The notes under the pieces are model-generated. The model saw only the letters and a program-made list of their open reading frames with translations, had not been told where the DNA came from and did no database searches. Of a stretch of DNA of 64,000 nt, positions 36,501 through 48,500 are shown piece after piece (the stretch's first letter is position 1; each line of letters begins with the position of its first letter). The stretch is from the NCBI RefSeq assembly GCF_037975245.1, contig NC_092575.1, forward strand, positions 10,324,001 to 10,388,000, in the 5' to 3' direction. The position numbers and the translations under genes were made by a program. Source of the stretch: Apostichopus japonicus (Eukaryota > Echinodermata > Holothuroidea > Aspidochirotida > Stichopodidae).

Positions 36501-39500
36501 GCTCATGGGAAGAATTGGGGTAAAAAGGTTGACAAAAGGCCTGCCGCGGTAAATGCGAAGAGTTCGCAAGCCGAACAAAATGATCAGTCTAAAGATTGGG
36601 CTAAGAGTAAAAGGTGTTATACTTGTAATGAATACGGTCACGTGTCCCGCGACTGTAGAGCGCAAAGGAATAATCCGCCAAGGGGTCGTGGTAATTTTGA
36701 GAGGGCGGCCGGTTGCGAAAATCCTAATGCGCAGGACAAGCAAAACTCTAAAAAGCGCGATGAAAGCGCGGGCGCATGCCAAGCTCATAGAGGTCATGAA
36801 CCAATGGGGGCACAAAATTTGCCAGTTATAAGCGCGGTTTGTGTAAATGAAAATATGCCAGTAATGGAGGGGTTATTGGAAGGTCACAGGACGATGGTGC
36901 TCAGGGACACCGGCTGTAGCAGGGTGGTCGTTAGAAGAAAGTTTGTGGATGAAAGTAAATTTACGGGCGAAAATAGGCGTTGTGTATTGCTCGATGGTAC
37001 GATTCGCGATGTGCCAGTCGCTAGAGTGTTGTTGGACTCTCCTTTTTATGTTGGGGAGGTGGAGGCTCTTGTCATGAACAGCCCAATTTACGATGTAATC
37101 TTAGGTAATATAGAGGGCGTAAGAGGGTCCATTGACCCCAACCCAAAATGGCAGCCTTCTTCGAGGCTACAAGCTGAAGAGTCGCTGTCAGAATCCATTA
37201 GTGGTGCAGTTCAAACTAGAGGTCAAAAGGCAAAAAGGGAAAGACCTTTATCGCCACTTAAGACTTCGGGGAAGTTTTTTGAAAATGGTTTGACAAGGGA
37301 GGATCTTTCAAAAGAACAACGAGAAGAGGCGGAATTTCTCAAATTTTTCAGTGATGCTAAAGAGGCCAAAGTCAGATTACAAGAGGTGGTAATGAAACTT
37401 CTTTCGAAGTGAAAAATGCTGTCCTGTTTCGTAGATTTACCTCACCACGAGTTGAGAATGGAAAATTGTTCAAACAAATTGTAGTTCCAAAACGGTATCG
37501 ACAGAATGTACTTAGTATTGCACATGATTCGCCGCTTTCAGGGCACTTGGGTGCAAAGAAAACTCAAGATCGTGTTGCAAGCAATTTTTACTGGCCTGGT
37601 ATTCAAGGCGACGTCAAACGCTTTTGCGCGTCTTGTGACATTTGTCAGAAAACCGTATCAAAGGGGCGTGTAGGTAAAGCTCCATTGGGGAGAATGCCGT
37701 TGATTGACACACCATTTCAACGAGTAGCAATAGATTTAGTGGGGCCAATCGCTCCAATTACCGACAGAGGTAACCGCTATATCCTAACTTTGGTAGATTA
37801 TGCTACTAGGTTTCCAGAGGCAATAGCCTTATCAGGGATATCTACAGAATGTGTTGCCGAGGCCTTGTTAGAGATATTCTCTAGGGTTGGAATTCCCGCA
37901 GAAATACTCACGGATATGGGAACGCAATTCACTAGTGAATTAATGAAAGAGATAAGTCGCCTTCTTCAGATCAAACAGTTAACCACAACACCGTATCACC
38001 CCATGTGTAACGGTTTAGTGGAGCGCTTCAATGGGACTCTGAAAAGAATGCTGAAAAGAATGTGCGCTGAACGTCCCAAGGATTGGGATCGGTTTTTGCC
38101 AGCGTTACTCTTTGCTTACAGGGAGGTCCCACAGGAGTCGCTAGCCTTTTCTCCCTTTGAATTACTCTATGGTAGGACCGTGAGAGGTCCCATGACCATT
38201 TTAAGGGAATTGTGGTCGGGCGAGGTGGATGAAGAGGAAGTAAAGACTACTTATCAGTATATCCTAGACCTTAGGGAGAGGTTAGATGAAACGTGCAAAT
38301 TAGCAAGGGATGAATTAGCAAAATCGTCCGCTAGATACAAGAAGTATTACGACTCGAAAACTAAAGATAGGAGATTTAAGGCTGGGGACAAGGTTTTGAT
38401 TCTGCTCCCCACGGATTCAAACAAGTTGACCATGCAGTGGCGTGGTCCATACAGTGTATTGGCTAAGATATGCGTGAATGATTATAGAATTGACGTACAG
38501 GGTAAGGTCAAGACCTTTCATGCTAATCTTTTGAAAAGTATGTTTCAAGAGACACAGTAGGTTTGAGTGTCGTAGCTGAGGAGGAAAAGGAGTTGCAAAT
38601 ATTAGGAATTGATAATCCTCCGCTCGAGTCGACCGAGGGTTGTACTGATGCAAACATATGTGATCGTTTAGATAAGGGTGAGCAAAAACAGCTCAAAACA
38701 GTGTTGTCTAATTTTGAAGATGTACTTATTGGTTCGCCTGGTAGCACTAATCTAATCGAGCATACCATACCAGTCACAACGGATGATCCGATTAGAAGTA
38801 AGCCATATCCGTTAGCTCATAGTATGCGTAAAGTTGTAACTGAAGAGGTTCAGACTATGCTGAAAATGGGTATTGTGGAGCGGTCAAGCTCGCCTTACGC
38901 TTCTCCCATAGTTTTGGTTAGAAAGAGGGACGGGACGAACAGGTTTTGTGTAGACTTTCGTAAATTAAATAAAGTCACCATGTATGATCCAGAACCAATT
39001 CCCAATCAGGAGGAACTAATGGTCAAAATAAGCAAAGGGAGGTTCTTTTCTAAGCTAGATTTGACAAAGGGATACTGGCAAATCCCAGTGGCTAAAACCG
39101 ACAGACCTAAAACGGCGTTTGTTACCCATGATGGCCTCTATCAATTTAAGGTGATGCCATTCGGCATCATCAACGCTTCTGCGGTGTTTACACGCATGAT
39201 GCGCAGGTTGCTTGAGGGGATACCCAACGTAGTCAATTACATTGACGACGTTCTGATCTATACAGAAAATTGAGGAGATCACCTAAGTACAGTTGAGGGG
39301 GTGCTTGATCGTATCAGACGAGCAGGGCTGACGGTGCGTCCCACGAAATGTTTCTTTGGGTATGCTTCGTTGGATTTTTTGGGTCATTTGGTTGGAGAGG
39401 GAGTTCTCAAACCCCAACCGGATAAAGTTGAAAAGATCATGAATACGTCCACCCCGCGAACAAAGAAAGATGTTCGTTCTTTCATGGGACTGGTCGGATA

Positions 39501-42500
39501 TTACCGTCGTTTTATTTCAAACTTTGCTGCCATTTCTGCCCCTCTCACAGATTTAACTAAGGGGTCTAAGTCAAATAAGGTAGAGTGGGGTGAAGCGCAA
39601 GAAATCGCCTTCAAAACTTTGAAAAGCAGGTTAGCATCTGCCCCTATTCTCAAGTTACCAGACTTAAGTAAGTGTTTCATTTTGTGCACAGATGCATCAG
39701 ATATAGGCATAGGTGCTATTTTAATGCAAGAAGAAAGTGGGGAAAGATTTCCTATTTGTTATGCTAGTAGAAAGTTACAGCCAAGGGAAGTAAAGTATTC
39801 TACAATTGAAAAAGAGTGTTTGGCTCTTGTGTGGGCCGTGGAAAAGTTTCACGTGTATTTGTATGGGGTAGAGTTTTTGTTGGAAACTGATCACCAGCCT
39901 CTTACGTACATGACGTGTACTAAGATTAAGAACAACAGAGTCCTACGATGGGCTTTGTCTTTGCAGCCCTACAGCTTTGTGATCAAGGCTGTCAAAGGCT
40001 CGGAAAATCATGGTGCTGATTTTCCAAGTCGATGTCCAGAATAGTATTCTTAAAAGTTAGTACATGATAGTAAACTATCATGTTTTAGGAGGGGGTGGTG
40101 TCACGCCTGCATTGTATTCTAGCATTCCTTGTGGGTGGAAATTTCCACAGGGCAGCCTAGGCCTTTGCAAGTTGTTCATTTCTTCTTTCGAGTAATGTAT
40201 GCAAATTCCAGGAGGTGAACAATGGGGAGACGGGTTCTTCTCGGGTAATGTATGTAGATCCGAGCAAGTGCATAATGGGAAACGGGTCCATCGGAATTCG
40301 TAGATTGTGCTTTGGCGGGTAAGGGCAGGGGTCAACTTAAGGTCGCTATATAAGGATTGGGGTGTGGTTGGATGAGGCATTCTGTGTGAGTCTCACCACC
40401 GTCCGGTCTTCGCCGTCTTATCCCTCGGCTTCTGTGTGTTAGCCGTTATCCAGGCTTCTTTGTATGAGCCTAGGCTTCTTTGTATGAGCCTAAAGACTGG
40501 GAACGTTGATATTTTGTGGCGTTGCGTTTTAGCCTAAGCCATATCAGCGTATCCTGAGGATTACTGTGTGTATCCGTTCTTGTCTTATTCGACGAAATCA
40601 TTTTGGACACATTTCTGTGTATATGTACACCGCAAAGGGCCGTTTTACTGTGTGTTACGTCCCTGGCCGTTTGACCAAGTTAATCCGGGATTTACTAATA
40701 GGACGATCCCGTAAGTTGATTTTTTGTCCGTATTACGCATTTAATTGGTATCTGTATTTTTGATCGCACAGTAGGGTTTGTGGAGAAATTAATGTATTGT
40801 ATTTCAAGGAGTCCTCGATCTATGGCTCGCAATTCAGTCAGTTTGTTAAAATGTTTATCCATGCTTAGGCATACGAATTTGTAATTGTTTAGGGTCAAAT
40901 GCGTTTAAAGCATTTAAGGTATTTTTAGGTCGTATAAGTGTGTGCGAATTATAAGTTCGCCTTAGTGCCTTTGGTTGGGTTGATTGATTTTGGAAATTAT
41001 CATATGTAGTGGAACGGGTAGTTATCGCCAATTTCAGGGCGTTCTAACCATATTCTGTTTCCAAACATCGGGCTGCCGCCATTTTGTTATTGTGATATCT
41101 AGTATCGAGTAGCTATTATGTGTTTCATGGTAAGGGTTGACCTGGAGGTTCTTGGTATTATTTGGTAATTAGTGACACCATATTGGTTGTGTGTTGCTTG
41201 CTGACTTTACGTCAGATAGGGGCTTTTGACGTCATAGTTTGACAATATTCGTTGGTATAGATATAAGTATAGCCATGTGTTTGCCATTTGGCGCATGCCT
41301 GAGAGTAGTTTTGTTGTGTTTTTGTCATATAGGGTTGCAGTGTTGGGGCCCGACGGCTACGCTGGTGTGAGGGGCTCGCCATACCGTCTGGAGCTTCCTG
41401 CAGGGTACCAGCCGGAAAAAATCTAAGCGATAGAGAAGAAATCTAAGCGATTGAGAAGAAATCTAAGCGATAGAGAAGAAATCTAAGAGATAGAGAAGAA
41501 ATCTAAGCGATAGGGAAAAATTAAGCGATAGGGCAAATCCTTAGTAGAGTTATTTGGAAGGGTTGGTCGGGTTAGCGAATGCTAACCGACGTGTGTATTT
41601 TTGTGTTGGGTATTTATATGTTTCTTTTGTCGAGACCAAAAAGTCATTGGTCGAGTTGTAAATAAATTATATGTTTCATTTCGCAAAATTCTTGGTGGTC
41701 TGTCATTTATTTATGTCATTCGTCTCGGGTGTCGAACGCTAAGCAGATTGAGACGTGTCCAGGTGGGGGATTACTCCTTTACTTGTGACAATCACTCATG
41801 CTTTCACTACATCAAAGCATTTTTAACATTTTCGATAGTACAAGAAAAAAAATTATTATTAACTGTTAATGCTATCACTTCATCAAAGAATCTTCAACAC
41901 ATTTCTATTTACCTTCCATTTATTTATTTATCTATCACCAATGCTTTCACTTCACCAAAGCATTCATGACACTTATGAGATTAGTATACATTTGACTTTC
42001 ATTAATATTTTACCTCTGCCAAAGCATATTCCAAACTCCTGACTCTATCATATACCTCGCCATCATACTCTGTGGGACATTCAAGAGTTGGGTGAGTAGC
42101 ATAACCAAGCCATCCATAACTCCATAATTAAATGGACATCGTACACAGATCTACAAGAGAAAGGTAACAGAATATAAGGATGCTGAAGGAAAATACGGAC
42201 AAGTGCACAAAAACAGAAAGAATCTGCAGATCGGAATCCCTCCCCCTGCTTCCTTCCCCAGAAGATGATAACTGAAGGTATGAAATCTCTGAGAGGAATG
42301 CATCCAGTGTAATGATGAGAAGCCTTCCCATTTTAAACAAAACAACTGCATAATTCAGGTGAGTAGACCTATCAGCATCGTTAAGTGGAATGACACATGA
42401 TGTTGCAATTGAAAGAAAGCAATAAATATTACATCCCTCCTAGTAATGTTAATAAATATTACATCCCGACTAGCAATGTTAAATACACTAGGGCTCAACT

Positions 42501-45500
42501 CTTGGATAAAAATTGGCCATGCCTACTGATAAAAACATCGATCTCACTGTTTTATGTTTTTTTAAATGCCTAAATATGAAGACTAATTGTATTATAACGT
42601 CACTTTCTCTGAGAGAAAATCAACCTGGAATAGAGCATAGAGTTGTTAGTTTCAAATGGATTCATAGCAGTGACTTGTAGGATTACAAGCCCTATGCTGT
42701 ACCAACAGAGCTATCCAGCCATTATTTTCTACTTCTACGTTTCTGAGAGGAAATTAAGCAGCTCTTCTACGACTAGAGTTTCATCTTATGTTTAAGTTAC
42801 ATTGATGATTTATAATTTTCCTTTTGTTCTCTAGTACATGAATTGGAAGATGCGGATACCTGAGTCAAGTCTGTGAGAGCAGAGTCAAACGCTGCCAACA
42901 AGTCCTCGCCTGGCATCTCCACCATGACACCGAAGACTAGGAGCTGACTAACCAACAGAGCAGCAGCGGTCTGTCAGAGAGAAACAGATCAACTCACTCA
43001 CTCATGAAGAATGAGAAATATATCTCCTGATGACAGTATTCAATGGTGACAAATATTAATACAATAAGTACTAACTTACTCATTACGCAGTAATGTAGAG
43101 AAAATAATCTCAAAGCGGAGCAATAAGAAGGGGGGCGGATGGAGGGCAAAGAAGGAGGGAGGAAGGGCTTGGAGAGAGAAGGGAGAGAAAAGGGGGTGAG
43201 AAGGGGAAGAGAAGGGGAAGCAAGAAGGGATAAAAACGTATAGGTGAAGGGGGGGGGGGCAGAATGGAAAGCAAATTGGAAAGAGAGGGCAGTGGGTTAT
43301 AAATTGGAGGTACGGACTAAGGAGTGATCAAACTTATTACAAGATAATGTTACTGTATAGCAATCACAAATCAAGGAAACACACTTAATAACAACATGCT
43401 GAGATGTGAATTTGTTATAGTCAGTAAAGGAAGCACACTACATTGCTAGTCATAATTATATATTTAAATAATAACAATATGCTGGGATTTGAATTTCAAA
43501 CTTACTCCCAGATGTTTTTTGCATAGCAGTCACAAATAAGGAAACACACTACAATGCTTGTCATAACTATATACTGAAGTAAAAACAACCTGCTGAGATT
43601 TGAATGTGTTATTGTCAGTAATGGTTTTAGGGATTTGTTATTTCCTTAACAAGGGGGTTCAGGAAGGTACCTTCCTTGATGTGGAATAGCCATTTTATAA
43701 TTAATATTCAATATTTTTTATAGCAGAAGGACAACAATGTAAGAAAAGAGGAAACCAATCAGTCAGTAACTCTTCTGTAGTAATAAACCATCAGTAAAAT
43801 GAGAATTTAGTAACCTAACAGGCTTGACGTTAACGATGAGCACTTAATAACAGGGACAGCAAGCTACACTGCTACTGCCCTGTCATTGGGTCTCCTAACC
43901 AGCAGTATGTTACTTCAATGGCAATATCTGAAGTTCATATCAAAACTGGGATTGACTGCAACTTACCGTATGACTAGCAACCTGTGAGTCTAACAGAATA
44001 GCTGCAAACATGACACTAGTGTCAACGAGCCTGATGAGATGGAAATATAGGAAAATACTTTAATAATCTGATACAGCTAAAGCAAAAACAGAGGAATATC
44101 AATATTACACACCTACATCAGTGACTCTATAAATGGTGCTATAAATATTAGTTTATAATTACCTCTTTGTTTATGCAATATTTCTATCAATATAAAGGTA
44201 TATAGTTAACAATTTTGTTTATCATAGTTGTATCATAATAGCTGAACCATCTCCACTAACATTCCTCACAACTTCATGCTGTCATTAGCTATCCAAACTT
44301 CCAGATTTTAAATCAAATCTTGAATAATCACAGCTAGTTACACAACACACGTCTTAATAGTCATAGACCTATGCTTAAGTACAACCACAAGATTTCTGTT
44401 GATATAAAGTTTCAGACTGTTGTCTTTCTAGAAACAGCAAACTCTTTCACACACTATCTTAGCATCTATTCAAATAACAATAAAGAGTTATCATTGGCTG
44501 ATGGGATAATGGAGCATTATATGGGGTATATGTAAGGTAATAGTTGAGAGCGTTGTGGTCAAGTAGTTTAGGCAGTGGACTTGTGATCTAAGGATTGCAG
44601 GTTCGAGTCCTGGCCAGATCATTGCGTTGTGTCCTTGGGAAAGGCACTTTATCTCCATTGCCTCTCTTCACGCAGGTGTATAAATTGGGACCTGTGAGAT
44701 AAAACTGTCAGTTGGGCACTGTTTAACTGCTGCCATGTGGAGCGATTGTCTCTTTGTTTGACAGGTAATCGTTGACCAGGGTGATATTGAGATGCGCCTT
44801 GAGCACCGTTATGTCTGCCGTTTATAAACCCTCAATATTTTTATTATTATTAATAACTTACATCGGCGGAATGTTCTCTGTTAGCATTACTATAACTGAT
44901 ATTGTGTGTAGAGCAGTCTCGTAAACTATATTCTGGTACATGTCATCAATTTCGAGCTGCGAAGTCAAGAAAAAAGAAGAGAGATGACAAAATCTCAATT
45001 TAAAGCATATTTGCAGAACTTTATCAACAACATTTCAACAATCAATACCGAAAATTTAAATTCATGACACACAATTTCACAGAAAAGCATTGAAATTGGT
45101 TGGTGACAATAACTTCCCGAACCTATCCGATATGTGCCTCTGCTGAATTTATTTCTTCTTTTGACCTGGTCATTTCAAACTATGCATGATCAATGGTACT
45201 TTGAAAACCATTGAAGTGACCCAATCAGAAAAGAAAAGATTTAAGAACAAAAAATGGTAGAATCTTTAGTAGTGTTGAGTATTAACTAAACAGACTCAGA
45301 AAGTGTTATTCTCAACAATAGATAATGGATGTTTTAGACTACAAAAAGAATTTTGGCACTTTAAGAAAGTATCGGGCCTTGTGTCATTTGGTACACAACA
45401 TAAACCTACATATCTTTCTTTGTCTTATATTGACCCACTAAACATTGCTTCTTACATGATTTCATGAATGGATCTTGTGCCACAGTATGGACAAGATCCT

Positions 45501-48500
45501 TACTTTTTGGGGGTGATGTTAAAGACTAAAAAAATTTATATCACAAAATATTACAACAAACCTTTCCTTGGAGTAGTAGAAGCATTATCTCTAAAAATTC
45601 ATCTTCTTTACTCAAGAATTCTGCAAACACAGGTGATGCTTGACAGGTGAAATAAACACTCTGATTAAAAGAAAGAGAAAATAATCATAATTATAAGAGG
45701 TTAAAAGCTTTTAACAATAACACACGGCTTTGTGTTAAGTTTGTATTATTCATATTATGCATGCTCTTATGAATGCCTCATACAATGTATCTTTCCAGTC
45801 GAGCCAGTCAAATGTGATATTTATTACAAAGCCATACCATAACAGATTGTGTTGAAACTTTCTTGGTGAAATTTTCTATTATTCTTTCGTCTAATTGAGA
45901 CGGGTCAACGTGGGTGGGTGTAGAAACATTTAACAAAAGAAGATAAATGTTTTCAAACATCAAACACATTTTCGTTTACTTTGAATGTCATTATGCCACA
46001 TTTCAATCTTATTAGGTATCAATATGTGTGATTTATCAAAACAAAGGAAGATTTGAAGCTGTTTACTGAATATAAGCAAGCAAGCAAACATCAGCATCAT
46101 GAAGATACAACTTCTTAATTTTTTTTTTTTTTCACACAGCACCATCTGTCACAGCCTCACAGTGATTTGTCATATAATCATTGCTAAGACGAGGTTCCTA
46201 CCAACTGTCTTCCTTTTAACAACTAGAGATAAATGTACACTGAATGTTAGCAAACTGTGCTCAGAAAGTCAGATAAGCTCAATTATGCCAATTATCACCA
46301 AAACAATTATGTCACAAGGTCCCCTTTTAGCAGTCTTCATTTTTGCCTTACATATATTATAAAATGATGAAAATAAGAATACACTCTTTTTCATCCCATC
46401 ATATTGTTCCTACACCCCAACCCCTACCTCCCAGCTGGCAATGAGCCCCCCCCCTCACCCCTCTTGTCAGGCCTGATTATGCTTGTTGTCACTTCAAAAC
46501 ACTGGAAATGCATTTTTTTAATGTTGACCAAACGGCCAAAATGTTTGTCGAACAAATTTAGGGTCTGACTTTCTTAACTGTAACTAAATGGTTGTCCCTC
46601 ACACAAACCTAACCTGGATCAAAGGTCGTCAAGACAGAAATGTAGTCAACTCAAATCACCATAGAAACCCAACAACAAACAGCTAATTGCAGAGATTTAA
46701 AAAATGGGTAATTTGTTGCTGAGATTAATGGCAATTTGACTTGACCATTAGTTTTCAAACAAATTTGACTACTTTTGACTACACATAATCAAAGAATATG
46801 GGAAGTATTGACTGCATGAGCCAGTCTATAACATTCAAGGTTACAAACCATTCAAAGATAAGGGAAAATTTTATTCTTAAATATTCTGTGTGAATAAATT
46901 TCTGTGGTGTTCATCATTGTGTTTTTTTGTTTTTTTCCAATGTGACCAGACCTGCTGCTAAACCATACACGTGCCGCCAACTTTATTGTTTGCAGATATA
47001 GTCTCACCATTCAAGCAAAAATATGCTTGTGTCTTAAAATTTCACCGTATTAACAAAAATTCTTACCTTGAGAGCATTTTCGCCAAACGTGGGATTCTTG
47101 ATAAATTTGACAAAGATCCTAGTCAGCTCAGGATGTTTCACCATTTGCTCACCAACACAGGCAGCCATCTAAATTTATGAAAAGAGAGAAAGAAATATAT
47201 CAAATACGAACATTTGATTGGAACTAGAATTACTAGACATGACTTCAGCAAAGAGGCGAGACTGTTTATGATTTATAATCTTATAATAAGTACATGAATA
47301 ACAGAAAAGTGATTGGGAAACTTAAGACAATGGACAAGAACAAAGAATCTTATGTCTTTATTGCACAGGATTCGAACCAGCGTTCTCTGGGCTTGTAACC
47401 GAGAGATGACTAGTTAAAATCCAATTCTGGCGATAAGTTTCTTTCCTTTTTTTTCATTCATAAACTTTTTATAAAATTGGAACAAATAACATGGCAAATT
47501 AAATGTTAGTGAGCTAAGAAAGAGCAATAACGTTTCTAAAAATTTCTGATACAATGTGCTGCAAATATCAACAGTCTATGTCATGTTAACAATAATTCTC
47601 ATAAATTTGATTTCAGGTTTCGGCAAAGTCCCTCTGCTAATTTGGAGGTTTGCCGTATGAGCAAATTAATACCACCGTACTGTTTATTACTTAAGGTAGT
47701 GGCTAGCTGCTGCTGTACCATCCCAGCCACTGCTGTACCATTATTGATCAACTGGAATAAAATGATAACAGCCTTCGATAATGGAATATTAAAGACGTGA
47801 AGAAAAAGTAAGAAAGTTACTTACACCAACTATCATAGAAAAAATGACATTTAAAGAGCACATGAATGGATTGGGATCACCTACCTTTGTCTTGCCTTCC
47901 AGGCACGAGTCCAATCCTAGAGGGAGGTAGACCAATTCGGCGAGACAACCGACAGAGAGACCGCATAGCTGCTCCCAGTGACTGCTGGCATCTACATCAT
48001 CTTTCAGACCGGCTAGAATTAAATGTAGACGATAGAGAAGGTTACAGAGGCTGCTAGTGATTTTAATACACTTGGAAATGTTACAGTTTAATAGGTTTCT
48101 GTTGGAATAGTAACAACACGAATACCTGTAATATTTACAAAGAAATTAACCTACAGTAGTCAAGATAAGAAGGAATCATGTGATTGGCTGGTGAGTGAGT
48201 GCTCCACTCTCCTACTAATGAAAACATTTGAATCACACACGTCTATCAAATTAGAATGACTTTTAAGAGACTAACTTGCAAAGTTTTCATGAGTAGTTAA
48301 AATAAAAACTAGGAGGAAACTTTTTGAATTAAACCATAAACAAAGATCATCAGTCTGGTCTCATGAATAACTCCATATATTCAGGTCTCGGAACAAAAAT
48401 TAATTTTTTAGAGAACTTACGGTGAAGCAGCAACAGTATGATTAAGGTCGGTATCTAATTACATGTTCATCTGCTTACCTTTATAATTAAACCTGACAGC

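Larger units (their letters stand above)
33847..41790 (+). mobile_element. Gmr1-like Ty3/gypsy LTR retrotransposon (gag-PR-INT-RT-RH), 7.9 kb
   Basis: Two 1692-bp direct repeats with TG...CA ends (33847-35538 and 40099-41790) enclose a 4.6 kb interior and are bounded by ATCAC duplications. The coding order is Gag with zinc knuckle, aspartic protease, integrase (HHCC zinc finger, DDE core, GPY-type C-terminus), reverse transcriptase and RNase H. The domains are Ty3/gypsy in type, but INT precedes RT as in Ty1/copia; this is the Gmr1-like arrangement known from deuterostomes. The LTRs show one difference that I found (A at 35018, T at 41270), so the insertion is recent. A stop codon in RT makes this copy defective. 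It lies antisense inside a STK36 intron. Confidence 0.95.
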
